Assembly (NCBI RefSeq): GCF_019578655.1
Contig: NC_063260.1
Coordinates: 27,924,888-27,988,887 of the forward strand
DNA length: 64,000 nucleotides
Reading direction: 5' to 3'
Source: Ricinus communis
Taxonomy: Eukaryota; Streptophyta; Magnoliopsida; Malpighiales; Euphorbiaceae
The position numbers and the translations under genes are program-made. Shown here piece by piece: positions 51,750 to 64,000 of this stretch. The notes beneath the pieces were generated by a model, which ran no database searches, had not been told where the DNA came from, and saw only the letters and a program-made list of their open reading frames with translations. Numbering within the stretch: position 1 is the first letter of the stretch; every line of letters starts with the position of its first letter.

Positions 51750-54083
51750 ACAAAGTTTCATGCAATATTATTAAAACTCCACCTTAACACGCTTATAGAT
51801 ATTTACACGGCATCGATTCCTTAAATATTATATACTATTCCAATTCCAAACCCACAATTGGGAGACATATCTTCCTCTTCTCTTTATTCAACTTTTATTT
51901 TATTTTCTGAACAAAAGAACTGATTCCTTTCGTAATTAATAAAAAAAGAAAATACAATTTGCGTACACTATAAAATAATTAGTAATGCTTTAATTTTCAT
52001 ACTGTCATTATCATTTTAAAATTTCTCCACACCGGAGAAGTTCACTTTTTGGAGTTTTTCTAACTTAAAACCTTAGTTATTGTTTCGAACTGTTTATTTA
52101 TAAAGTCTAGTCACATTTTCCTGTGTTTCAATCTAATCTAATTCATAATGATTTATTCTGAATCACATAACTTGGATTAAGAGATTTTTAAGATTTTATC
52201 GAATTTTTAAAATTTATAAAAATTAGCTCATTTAATTTTAAAGTTCTCTCCAACTCATTTGATTATAAACAACTCTTTATATAATTCAATTATAATTTTT
52301 TAAAATCTAATCATAGCTAATGACAATTCAGACTATATGAAGAATTGCCAGCTTTGATTCTTATAATTCTCATAATTTTATTCTTTCAGTAGATTAAAGA
52401 ACTTTTTACAAACTATTCACTGTAAAATTCTTTCAAATCTAACATGTTAATTTTAAATGTATGAGATTGGATTAATTCTTACACTTCAAACCTTTAAAAT
52501 TTGATTTAAGTTAATTTATTAAAAAATAGCTATAATAATATAGCACGAATGCATTTTTTTATAAATGTAAGAAATAAGGATAAATAATAAAAAGTATGTG
52601 TAATAATATATTTAAACTTTTTTATTATAATTTAAATTAATTTGATTAAATATAAATTAAATGAATGAAAAAATTATAAATTCAATTAACATATTTGAAT
52701 TTAGATTCAACGAATACTAAAATGACTAGAACGGATGATTTGATTAATTAGATTTTTACTTTTAAAAATTTGTTAGAATCTCTTAGTGTAGTGGGATCAC
52801 TGACAATTTCTTGTGATCAAAGTATACTTTTTTAATCTAATTTATTGGATTCAATTATGAAGTAAACATATCTTATTTTCTTATTGTACAATTGAAATGT
52901 CATCAAAATATACTACTAATTTATCAGTAATTATATGTAAATAAAAAAGGTTAAACAGTCAATAATTTAAATTTAATTTGATTTCAATAGAATTCAAAAT
53001 CTCCATTCAAACGTAAGCAAAACTCAATAATCATGAAAAAAAGAAAGAAAGGAAGATGATAGAATTTAGCAATCCACAGATCTTGAAACCTTCTAATTCT
53101 AACATACGTACAAGGGTCAAAAAAGAAGAAGAAGAAGAAGAGGGAAAGAGAAGCAGGTGACCGACACCAATAATGGATAAGTAATGAGGATAAGGTTATC
53201 TCATAATTGGATGACAGCAATTTGGTGGATGCAACCTTCAAAAAAATCAAAATACACCACTTTTGCTTTCAATTATTATTATCACCGGCGACAGTAAACG
53301 GTGCCATTCATTAAAAGTCACCTTCATATGTAATTTTCAGTCCCATTTGGAAGCCACATCACTCTTTCATTGGCTGCATGCACCCATCGAAACAAATTCA
53401 ATTATATAAAAAGAATACATTACATCAAAGTCTTTTTCATTTATTAAATTTGAAATTAAATTATATTGCATGACAGGATAGCTTTAACTAATATATACCC
53501 TCGGATTTCATGTCATAAATACATATATAAAAGAATTATATAGATTAGGTATCAGAATAGTAAATTCTATATCTTTTAAATCCATATTTTAAAAAAATAT
53601 AATATTTATAAAAAAATAAATTTAACTAATAAAATAAATATACAATTACGTAATTTTAATAAACTATATAGTATTTAGTTTAGTTAATTATTTTATTTTT
53701 TAATTTTGAGCATAAATGTTAGTTTAAAGGATGAAAAAGAAAAAAGAAAACAGACTGCATCCAACACATCATGTAATTTGCACAAATTATTTAGGTAGTA
53801 GAATAAAAGAAAATTGTTAGCATAATCTATGCATGCGCACTTTGTGTTTATCAAATTAGTTTTTATTTAATTAATATTACCATAAAAATAAAAAATAAAA
53901 AAACCATGTACTAGAATTACTAGATTCCCCACCCTAATAAATACACACAGTAAGGTAATAATAATAATAAATAAAAAGGAACTCATGTTTGTATTTGACT
54001 TTATGCGGAGGAAAGTCATAGAACATGGGCTATGCCGATGAGAGCATGCCCATGTTACATGTACCTTTCTTCCTCCAACCACA
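51750..54083. other. A/T-rich intergenic DNA upstream of pectin acetylesterase 1
   Basis: No supported gene. The stretch is A/T-rich throughout, with a (GAA)n tract at about 53122-53142 and long low-complexity A/T runs. Confidence 0.55.
53122..53142. repeat. (GAA)n microsatellite
   Basis: About seven gaa units in an otherwise A/T-rich intergenic stretch. Confidence 0.8.
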
Positions 54084-54090
54084 TATATAA
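54084..54090 (+). promoter_or_regulatory. TATA box of pectin acetylesterase 1
   Basis: tatataa lies about 260 bases upstream of the start codon and about 30 bases before a plausible leader. The leader ends at a donor after 54259 (cacaag|gtaaatc) and resumes after gtcgcag (54337). Confidence 0.6.
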
Positions 54091-54345
54091 GTATGCCAAT
54101 ACCACAGAAAGCAAAGCATCAGCACACGCTATCCCACACCAGGTGGCACTCTTTACTACGATCTCTTTTTGTCTCAAAACATCAAAAGTTTACAAGTTCA
54201 GTGGCTGTCCTGAAACCTCTTTCTCACTAGCAAATTGACACTGGTCATTCATTCACAAGGTAAATCTTTTGTATATTTTTGCTCTTTTCGTTAATTTTCT
54301 TGTTCTTAATCTAGAAAAATATACATTTCTGTCGCAGGCACAGAT

Positions 54346-56918
54346 ATGGGTGATTTATCAAGATTTGGACAATGGTGTTATTTTTTAGTTTATATGCTTT
54401 TACTGCTCAAAATAGAAGGAGCTAGCATTCCTATTACTATTGTTGAGACTGCTAAAGCTAGAGGAGCTGGTGAGATTTCTTTTTTTTTTTTTTTTTTGTT
54501 CTCTTGCAAGATCTTTTCTTTTTTCCAAAAAAGTTTCTTTCTGTCAGGAAATGAAATGAAATTTCTCTTGTGTTTCTGTTTATATAGTTTGTTTGGATGG
54601 AAGTCCACCAGCTTATCACTATGATAAGGGATATGGTACTGGTGCCAACAACTGGATTGTTCACATGGAGGTAGATAATAAATCTAAGTTACTTGCAGTT
54701 CGTTATTTCATAATGATGTTTGCAGTGGTATTATTTTTTATGGGTGAACTTTAATGGTGACGTACACATACAGGGAGGAGGATGGTGTGATGATCTTGAG
54801 AGCTGTTCTCAAAGAAAGGACACATACAAAGGTTCATCACTAAAAATGGAGAAGACCATGGGTTTCTCTGGCATACTAGGGGGCAAGCAATCAGCTAATC
54901 CCGGTACAACCCTTTTCTTTTTCCTTTTATTGGATTGTTGGTTTAGATCTACATGTGTATATTGCTTCATTTGATTTTTAAAGTAGTATATTGATCGGTT
55001 GTTTTTTTTTTCCTTTGTTTGAATATGTAGATTTCTACAACTGGAATAGAATTAAGATCAAGTACTGTGATGGATCATCCTTTACTGGCGATGTTGAAGT
55101 AGTTGATGCTGTAAGATAACTGAAATATATCGATTTCATTGAATATTTCAGAGTCCCTTTTTCTTTTTTCACTTTGTAGATCTGAAAGATGTATTTGTAT
55201 ACTTACGTGTGTTAATTAATTTTTTCTGGGTCAGAAAACTAACCTTCACTTCAGAGGAGAAAGGATTTGGCAAGCTGTTATTGATGATCTATTGGCAAAA
55301 GGGATGAGAAATGCTCAAAATGTAACTCTCCTTCAATGAAAGTTTCTTCTTCTTTTCCTCCTTTATTTTTCTTTTTTCTTTTTAAAGAACTTGTTTGGAA
55401 ATTTCATTGACAGGCCATTCTTTCCGGTTGTTCTGCTGGTGGATTGGCTGCTATTTTGCATTGCGACAAATTCCGGTCTCTCCTGCCTGCAAGTGCTAGA
55501 GTTAAATGTGTGTCTGATGCTGGTTTCTTCATTCATGGGTAAGGCCTTATTTTTTAGATCTGTGTTAAAAGTGATATCTCGTATGATCACATATGTTCCT
55601 CACAATTTTAACACTCTTAATGTTGTTTCTCAGGAAGGATGTCGCTGGAGGGCGTCACATTGAGAACTTCTTCGGAAGCGTAGTTAGATTACACGTACCT
55701 CCTTCTCGCTCCCTCCATCAGAACATTATTAGAAAGAAGGTTTCATTTGATTTCAATTGGAACTTCTAATTCCGACATCAATTTCTTTTACAGGGATCGG
55801 CAAAGAGCTTACCTGCATCATGCACCGCAAAAATGAGACCTGAGTTGGTAAGTTTTGTCCCTTTTGTTAGTGATATTATAGAACTCTCGATTGATTGTGT
55901 TTCGTTCTCACTAATAATTCTTTGTAATGTTGCAGTGTTTCTTCCCACAATACGTAGCTCAGACTATGCGAACACCGCTTTTTCTCATCAATTCAGCCTA
56001 TGATTCCTGGCAGGTTCGCAAATTTACAGCTTCTCATAAATAAATAAAAAGCACCAATTTCTTGATAATACTTGCTTATTGCACAATTCTGCCTTTCTCA
56101 TTGGACTTGAATAACGAAAGGAATATATTACAGTATTATCTTAATTCGATATAGCTAGTTGCATTCTTAAATTCCAGATATAAAATCATTCTACTAATGA
56201 TAAGAATATTACAGCTGGGTGTGTTATGTTTGCTTGCTACGTTCTTAAAAAATGTTTCAATGTGCTTTTGGGTACATGCCTCTGTTTTCTTGTTTAATCA
56301 TTCAATTCATCACCTCTGTTCAGATTAAGAATGTTTTGGCACCCAGCGCTGTTGATAAAAAGGGAAGCTGGAAGAGCTGCAAACTCGACTTAAAGAAGTG
56401 CTCAGCTGCTCAACTTCAGACTGTGCAAGGTGATTGACTGTCAAAGCCTGTTATACTCGCCTCGAGCAATAACCCGTTGATCTACTTTAAGACATTATCA
56501 GTTTTTGGTCAAACCAAACTATTAAAAAAGCATCTCCGTTTATCACTTTAATCTTGACCCTTTCTGGTTGGTTATCCGCAGATTTCAGGACACAATTCAT
56601 CGGTGCCTTGAGTGGTGGGGTTACCAACAAACCAGCAAATGGGTATTTCATAAATTCTTGCTATGCACACTGCCAGTCTGGATCATTGGCTACATGGTTG
56701 GCTGATAAGTCTCCAGTTGTGAGCAATACGGTATAACCACAACTCTTCATTTTCAAGTCATCCTTTTAGTTAATTGATACATGCTGAATGATTTCTATAT
56801 TTTGCAGAAAATTGGAAAGGCGGTTGGAGATTGGTTTTACGACCGAGCTACATTCCAAAAGATCGATTGTCCTTATCCTTGCAACCCCACCTGCGTTAAA
56901 ATTGATTCTGATTCATAA
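54346..56918 (+). CDS. Pectin acetylesterase 1 (carbohydrate esterase family 13)
   Basis: The enzyme removes O-acetyl groups from cell-wall pectin. Exons are 54346-54469, 54588-54670, 54774-54903, 55031-55110, 55235-55321, 55414-55538, 55634-55694, 55794-55847, 55936-56013, 56324-56429, 56582-56730 and 56808-56918, giving 395 residues. The N-terminus has a hydrophobic signal peptide (about 9-26), so the protein enters the secretory pathway. Family landmarks follow: [23 protein letters not shown] (oxyanion region), CDGSSFTGD and HFRGERIW. The presumed triad is Ser175 in SGCSAGG, Asp271 in NSAYDSWQ and His339 in SCYAHCQ. Numerous Cys residues fit a disulfide-bonded wall enzyme. Nothing is missing, so it looks functional. 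A relative lies in mirror orientation 2.3 kb downstream. Confidence 0.95.
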
Positions 56919-59171
56919 GAGCAGCCAGCAGATGTAAATTTACTGCACCAAAATGTTACTGCTGCATAAGCTGATCACCATTATAGTCAGAATGAGCTTT
57001 GCGTAAGAGGCTGCTTATGATTATCTTAGTTTTCAAAGTAAAAAATAAAAGTGAAAGCAGGAATTAAATTGTACTGTTGGGTGTCTGTATCATTATTTAT
57101 GTAATCACTTCTTACTCTCTGATTAAATTGGAATCTAATTTTAATAAAGATTTATATATATCTTTCTTTGCTGGTGAGAATTTTGAGTTTCTATCAGCTT
57201 CTAAGAATATTTTAATTGAGAAAGTCTCAGCAGCATTTCAGCCATGAATACCTATTGGATCATAGTATCTCAAGTTGGTTAAGCTTTAATTTGTTAGTTC
57301 CCATTTTTTGATTGCTTAGAGATACAAATTCAACAAATGAGTGAATTTTAGACAAATCACAAATGTGACAACTGACAACATAGAAACAAATTTCAATTTA
57401 ATATCTTTGCCTTGGCTTGCAGGTTGACCTGACCGTTGCTAATTCACTTAATTGTTTCGCATGAATAATAATAAAATTGACTTCATGTCTCTGCAAGATT
57501 AATTCATTCGAAATTTACTATTATATTAGAATTTTTCTTTTTTGGATTTAAATTTTTTAATATTTAGTACATAAGCAAGTTTAATTGCTAATAAGTAATG
57601 GTCTCTTCTGCCTTAACTAAGATCTAGATTTAAACTTTAAATATGCAGCGCTGCAATTAAACTTTTAAATGAGTGTTTTGTCACTTGTAAGGTTCTTGCT
57701 AAACACACTTTTAAGTTAAGTCTAGATGTATAACAATTTTAATTCTTATACAATTTTGTTTCTTTAATGCTTAACTTATGGTCATAACTTTTAGTAATTC
57801 AAGGATTAACTTTTAAAGAACATAAGGTAAAAAATTAGAAAACGAGTTGGTCATACGATTTTGAGAAAATTATTTAATGTATTTTTTTTAATCAATCAGT
57901 TTTAAGAAAACATCATAAATTACTAATCTAAGTTTCTTAAGGCTGTATTATATATGGACTCTTAAAGAAAATTAAGATTCAAAGGACCAAAATGATATAT
58001 TTTAAAAGTATAAGTACTTTATTAGTTGCCTTAATAATTTTGGTGTGACATTAATGCCATTTATGTTTACATGGGATATGAAAACATCAGCACCACCACC
58101 AAGAATAAAAGGAAAAGAAAAAAGAGTAGTCAGTAAATGAGGTTATTGCAGATACAGTTTTTGTTACAGATGATTTGTAAGGTCAAAGTTATGTATACAA
58201 TACATTTCTATACTTCTCAACTTTCCTGTTAACAGTTCAGTTCATGTACACCTGCAGAAAACTAAAGCTAATATGTGTGACAGTGTAAAGATGCTGGCAA
58301 TCACTAATGTACAATGCTGCATCCTTTTCAATCTGTATCATCACCTTCATTCTCTAGTTTTGAATTCCTGAAAGTGATTTTATCTCCAAATCAGTCCTGT
58401 TTGCATTGCCAGAAACCAACAGAGAAACAGCCTCATCAAAACTATTTCTTCTTTTCTTGCACTCTGATTCTGCGGTCCCTTCTGCCAAAGCCATAAGCTA
58501 TGTAAGTGAAGGACATGTATGCCACTCTACATTCAGCTGTTTTCCTACAAGTATAAAGACAGAAAAAAGAAAGGATAGAGGGAGAAAGTATTATCCTGGT
58601 GTAGCCTTGTGAGTTTCCTTTTTGCCCTTAATTGGGAATTTAGTTCATCATATAAGAGTAGCATTTTGGGGCGTATCTCACAAGTTCTATGACTATTATT
58701 CCCTCAAGAGTTATTCTCACCAGTTCAGTAGTGAAGCAGAACCTGTATAATATCACAGCTCCTTTTGGCAGATTTATAGAGAGAGATGAGAAAGTATTTT
58801 GTAGACAAGTTTGTGAAGTGAATCACAGAGCAATGCTTTACAGGTGACTTTTGCTACACTACATTAAGCAGAATCTTGAAAATAGGAAAACAAAAAAATA
58901 AAAAGAAGTACTAGTAGTTCCAGAGGGGAAGAGGATGTTCGTAATACTGAAACTGGAAAGAATTGATTTTATTTATAAGTAATGATTGAATACATTAACA
59001 ATGAGGGAGGACACTCAGCACACAAGTTGGGTGCAATGGTGACATTTGCTTATTTATAAGCCTTAATCAATTGTAATTTTCTTTCTTTCTTTTCTTTTCT
59101 CCATACTGAAGCTAATGATATAATTTTGACTAACAAAAAATTGAAATGAGATGAATTTCAGGGAAGTAAAT
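56919..59171. other. Intergenic region between convergent pectin acetylesterase genes
   Basis: The 3' UTRs of both genes lie at the ends. The middle is A/T-rich with no recognisable gene, and no exon remnant of the esterases was noticed. Confidence 0.5.
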
Positions 59172-62163
59172 CTATACTTCTGGGTTATCTCGAGGATTTA
59201 AACCATTATTGGAGCAGGTCGGATTGCAAGGGTAAGGACAATCTATCTTCTGGAATGGAATCCTGTCATAAAACCAATCTCCAACTGCCTTTGCAATTTT
59301 CTGCATGATACATTTTCAGAAATGAAAACAAATAAACTTTTATCAGCTTCACAATAACACCAAAACTAGCAAATGAGGCAATGATGGCAGATTGAATAGG
59401 AGAAGAATTGCAGTTTCGTACAGTTTTACTGAGTACTGGAGAGTCGGCCATGAACCATGTCTCCTGCGTTTCAGTTTGGCAGTGGGCATAGCAAGAGTCT
59501 ATGTACAGTCCTTTAGAAGAAGAGTTGGCTGATCTATACAATGCACTCAAGAACCGCATCCGAAAATCTGAAAATAAGCCCAATAAGCAACATTCTCCAA
59601 ACTTTTAAATGTTGTAAATGCTGTGCATAACTTTCCTCTGACCCCCGTCAACTCCTAATTTTGGCACATGGAGCCTCCTATGTCCAACTATGCACAACAA
59701 CAGAATATACTTGGAAAAACAGCAATACCAAATTAAAGGTCTGAGCCAATTTATGACTGCCTCAGTTTGCAGCATGTCTGATTCGGCAATTAACATTTTT
59801 CTTTCTAATTTTTTTTGAAGGAATTACTAATTCCTGTTCTCCAGAAGACCCAAGAAATTGTTCACTGCAACTAACTAAATAGAACTTTTGACCTTAAAAA
59901 GTTGAATAAGTGTGTAATAAAGATGCTTCCAGTCACCTTGCATAGTTTTCAATTGAATAGGGGAGCAGTTGTTTATGTCAAGCTTGCAGCTGTTCCAGGA
60001 GCCACGGGGATCAGCAACACCCGGTGCCAAAATGTTCTTTATCTAATCAATGGAATAATGTAATTATTAAGTATAGGAAGTAGAATATTTCATAACTCAT
60101 ACTGAAACGACATGGCTGATGCAAATGATATACAAACAACTGTCCTATTATTGTATAGACATATTATAGCAGAGTTTGATTAGACAACACAACCATTTTT
60201 TTGTAAACTCAAAGCACTTATTCACATAACCATGTACTTATAGACAGCTACAAATGCCCTCACCTGCCATGAATCATATGCTGCATTTAGAATAAAAAGC
60301 GGTGTTCGTATTTGCTGCACCAGATATTGCGGGAAGAAACACTGTGAATTGTTGACAAGTATCAGTAAGACAATAAAGGAAATGGTGAAGATATAAAGCA
60401 GCATCAAGAAAAACAAACTTACCAATGCAGGTTTCAATCTTGAAGTACAGGACAGAGGCAAATTTTTTGCGGATCCCTGCAAAAAACAAAATTTAAAAAA
60501 AAAATTATACAAACAAAAGTCTGAATCAGGAATCTACTCTTCATTCTAATAGAATTTTCCTGTCATTTTGAAGAAGTCCCTTTCAAAGACTACTATCTGG
60601 TTTTGAACCATATCATGAGAGGCACAATTAGCAGAGCTGATTAAAAATAGCAATCCAAATGAGGAAGTGGTGAAAGAGGATATACATGCAACGAAACCAC
60701 TTCATTGAAGTAGGTTTGTATGTGCGCCGCTCCAGAAACATCCCTCCTGTTATAAAATTGTAGGAGATTAAATTGCAGAAAGACATGACATAGTTTTGGA
60801 TATAGCATCAGGGTATAAGTTCCCATCAATGAGCTTACGCATTGATAAAATAACCAGCATCTGAAAGGCATTTTACGTTAGTACCCATAGGAAGGAGAGC
60901 TCGGAAGCCATCGCAATGCAAAATGGAAGCCAGTCCACCAGCTGAACAGCCAGAAAGAAGAGCCTGCAAAGACATATTGAAAAGTCAACTTTTAAGGTAT
61001 CAATGAAAGCAACAAAGGGGAAGTGGACAAATCTTTGAATAAACCTTACATTTTCAGCATTTTTCATTCCTTTAGCTAATAGCTCCTCAATAACGGCAAG
61101 CCAAATCCTTGCTCCTCTGAAGTGAAGATTAGTAGCCTGATCAAATTACTATGTGATTAAAGAAAAAAAAATTCTGAAAATGTTAAGTGGGTTCCTGCTA
61201 AGTCTTTTCAAATAACTTACAGGATTGACCGCTTGCACATCGCCGGTAAAAGATGACCCATCACAGTATCTGATCTTAACTCTATTCCAATTGTAGAAAT
61301 CTATAAGCGTTCAGGTAAAACACAATCAATGTTTTAAACAGAATCAAAGTTTAAGGGAAGGGTGTGCCAATCAGATTGAAAACAGTTCTACATAATAAAA
61401 AAAATAAAAACTTGGTGATACCAGGATTATATCGTCGCCTGTTGCTCATAATCCCAGAGAAAGCAATCTGAGGTCCCATTTGCTTGGAGGAACCTAAACG
61501 AGTATTCTTACGGGAAAGGCACGTTGTTATATTGTTGCACCATCCTCCTCCCTTAAAAACAATGAGAAAAGATTGAATACAAAATCCAGTAGGTCATGCC
61601 TTCATGCAATATATATGATCTAATAAGACCTATAGAAGAAAAATAACTGATTTGCATCCATCCTTTTATGTTTCCTAAATTTATACTGTCAAAAGTTTTT
61701 AATTCTTAGATATAGGTATCCAAGGAGTTGAATCAGAGAAACCTCGTTTCAGGGAAAAATATAATAAAATAGATTTTCACTTCATATTCCACATACCAAT
61801 TACACAATTCTGTTTTTGTCTCTTTTAGTTTACTGAAAGAAATGATCCACGTTCAAGAATACAAACCTCAAAGTGAACCAGCCAACTATTAATGCCCGTA
61901 CCAAACCCCTTATCTAAATGATAGGCTGGGGGGCTTCCATCCAAACAAACTGGACACATATCAAAATTCAGAAAAATTACAAATTTTTATATCAAAACGC
62001 AAAGTAATTTTAAAATAATTTAACTGATTGATATACACTAACCAGCTCCTTTTGCTACCGCATTTTTAACATAAGTAATTTCTACAAAAAGGCCTTCTGT
62101 GTTTGTCAACAATAAAACACAGGCTAGAAGAATCAACCATTGGCCTAATCTTGAATCCACCAT
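59172..62163 (-). CDS. Pectin acetylesterase 2 (carbohydrate esterase family 13)
   Basis: Reading the minus strand, exons are 62163-62043, 61949-61867, 61551-61422, 61300-61221, 61136-61050, 60963-60839, 60746-60686, 60476-60423, 60341-60264, 60042-59937, 59567-59422 and 59300-59172, giving 399 residues. A signal peptide is evident ([14 protein letters not shown]). The presumed triad is Ser174 (SGCSAGG), Asp270 (NAAYDSWQ) and His337 (SCYAHCQ). [14 protein letters not shown] and CPYPCNPTC are conserved. Nine of the twelve exons have the same length as in the + strand neighbour and all introns have the same phase, so the two are paralogues. Their sequences differ widely (for example [17 protein letters not shown] in place of [17 protein letters not shown]), so the duplication is old. 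A 5' UTR exon ends at 62859. Confidence 0.95.
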
Positions 62164-62858
62164 CCTGTACACAAACAACAAAGTTGATTACTTGAGCATA
62201 ATCTGCTTAACAAAAAGAAAATAAAATATCAAACACATAAATAGCACTAAGAAGCAAACATTACGAAATAAAGTAATACAAATTAGTGCCTGATCATTAG
62301 AGAACAAAAAACAAATTACATGAGCAACTATAAATCTTTTTGTTGTTATTAGTAGCTGTATATTGTAAAGAAATCCAATCACATAATTGAGTTATCTGGC
62401 AATTGTACCAAATAAATAATAAAAGAACCCAGAAACGAGGAACCAGAGCAGAATCTAGAATCAAAATTAAAAAAGTTCCAATCTTTATTCTCTGGTAGAA
62501 TGACTCAAAGCACGAAAATAGACACTGCCTATCATTCTTTCAATGGAAAGAACAGTAAAAATAAACTAAAAGCAAGACGAATATAAAAGAAACATTAAAA
62601 TTCTCTAAGCATAATATAAACTACCATAATAATCTCCAAAAGCAATATTTAGCTATTATGCTATATAATATATCATTACAACAAAGAAGAACCCAGGAAA
62701 ACTGCAATGCTGGATAACTCATTTCGTATAGAATAGTTTCATTTCTAGTTCCAATAAGCTTGCATCATGCTAATATTACTGTCGGAAAGATACCAGAAAA
62801 ACAAAGAAACGAAAAGAAAAAGATGCTTATTATATAATACATAAATGTATATATATAC

Positions 62859-62990
62859 CTGCGGGAGACAAATCTCCAGATGGAAGTTATTACAAGGGAA
62901 AGTGAGACAGACCCAGTTCAGTGCATTGATTTTTAGCGCTAAAACAACAAGCTTTACTCGAAACAATGGTGAGTAGTACTACAGGTTTCT
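62859..62990 (-). promoter_or_regulatory. Probable 5' UTR exon of pectin acetylesterase 2
   Basis: On the minus strand the sequence ends in CTCCCGCAG followed by a GTATAT donor. A matching acceptor (GTGTACAG) sits one base before the start codon at 62163. Confidence 0.5.
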
Positions 62991-63052
62991 TCTCCTTGCA
63001 GAGAGAAAGAGCTGATTTTTCATTGAAAAAGTGCTTTTATAATGCGTAGTTG

Positions 63053-63077
63053 TTTTTTTTTTTTTTTTTTTTTTTTG
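63053..63077. repeat. T homopolymer
   Basis: About 25 consecutive T just upstream of the pectin acetylesterase 2 gene. Confidence 0.9.
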
Positions 63078-64000
63078 TGTTTTATTTTCTGCAGAGAACC
63101 CAAGAGCCGACACTCATTCGCGGAAAATTCCTATTTTAGAAAGGAAAAGATAAAGGTAGGTGCATTTTTTATAATATTCAAAATGGGCTTTCGTCTCAAG
63201 TCATGGGCCAACATACCGACCCGAAAATACAGCGGCTAAAACCATGGAGCGGCGTTATCGGATTAGGCGCTCTGCACTTCGAGAATGTGTGGCGGGCAAA
63301 TAATTTTGTTAATGTAATCTTTTTTAAGAAAAAATAAATTTATTTTTTAAAAAATGGAAAAGAAGTTCTATTTTGGCAAATCAGATAATGAAATTATCAA
63401 AATAAATCTAATAATGACATTAATAGTGACTGGCCATAAAAGAATTTCTATAAAAAGGAGAATATTAATTTTTTATTCTGATTATTCAATCTTTAATTGG
63501 CCAATTGATAAAAATAACCAAATTCACATATTCTTTTTTCCAGCCAAATTTATTAAATAAATGTAAACTCAAGATTGAAATAATTTATAAAAAGACCAAC
63601 ACTACTTTCTATTGCAATTATCTTTTTATATTCGTTAAAAAAAACTTATCGAGGGATGAAATAAAAGATTTGAAGATAAAATTTTATTATTTTTATATGA
63701 TGTAATATAGTTAAAATTAAATTTAAAATATATTTTATGAGAATTAAACCCTAAATAAGGAAAGAAAAAAAAAAGAGCATATGATAACAAAATATGAATG
63801 ATAATATTTTGTCCTGTTATATTAGTTTCATTTGGCTAAAGTTATCAGCCTTTCCCATTTTCCTAATGATATTATTTTGAGTTATCGTATGCCTACTTTT
63901 TGTGTTGACTTGTGACATAACCCTTTTCCCTAATTTTAGAAAGTGAGAATTCTTTTTTTAATAAATTATATTGAATTTATTTTTTTTATAAATGTGGTGT
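63078..64000. other. Window end, no gene recognised
   Basis: A G/C-richer stretch at 63095-63300 passes into A/T-rich DNA. Several short open frames exist but carry no family motif or splice context. Confidence 0.5.

Noticed and set aside
58314..58612. Short open frames between the two esterase genes
   Set aside because: They have no motif, no splice context and biased low-complexity composition. An esterase exon remnant was looked for and not seen.

Overview
The window is nuclear DNA of a flowering plant, most likely a eudicot. Every gene has GT-AG introns in an A+T-rich background with long A/T intergenic stretches and microsatellites, and every recognisable product is a plant family: a PRONE-type RopGEF, a BZR1-domain beta-amylase, pectin acetylesterases. 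The protein wording looks rosid, possibly Malpighiales, but that is an impression. Splice sites were read by eye from frame continuity. For the eight spliced genes that look intact, the exons listed join in frame to a stop. Spans given for genes run from start codon to stop codon.

Layout. (1) 1.1-5.9 kb, + strand: a membrane-anchored coiled-coil protein of unrecognised family. (2) 6-10.5 kb: gene-free, A/T-rich, with repeat-like stretches. (3) 11.6-16.6 kb, +: RopGEF14-like Rho-of-plants exchange factor. (4) 18.8-21.8 kb, +: ALKBH8-like RRM/AlkB tRNA hydroxylase. (5) 23.3-25.2 kb, -: ubiquitin-fold modifier UFM1. (6) 27.5-35.5 kb, +: beta-amylase 8 (BZR1-type DNA-binding domain fused to a degenerate beta-amylase). 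(7) 37.0-42.2 kb, -: RING-H2 E3 ligase. (8) 44.1-51.1 kb, +: a tandem duplication of cytosolic seryl-tRNA synthetase. The first copy is open but altered at conserved active-site positions. The second is a clear pseudogene. A decayed, intronless, antisense DEAH-box (PRP2/DEAH1-like) helicase copy lies between them. (9) 54.3-56.9 kb (+) and 59.2-62.2 kb (-): two pectin acetylesterases, tail to tail, with matching intron positions and phases.

The genes are independent transcription units, not a pathway. They cover cell polarity (RopGEF), wobble-uridine modification (ALKBH8), ufmylation (UFM1), sugar/brassinosteroid-linked transcription (BAM8), ubiquitylation (RING), translation (SerRS) and wall pectin deacetylation (PAE). 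Gene order recalls two Arabidopsis neighbourhoods: RopGEF14 with ALKBH8 (At1g31650/At1g31600) and BAM8 with a RING gene (At5g45300/At5g45290). These locus numbers are from memory.

No wholly new system is evident. The most notable items are: a serine-tRNA ligase locus in which the intact-looking copy has Cys for the near-invariant motif-2 Arg while the dead copy keeps Arg; the helicase retrocopy lodged between them; a BAM8 that has lost its catalytic-base Glu; and the mirror-image pectin acetylesterase pair.
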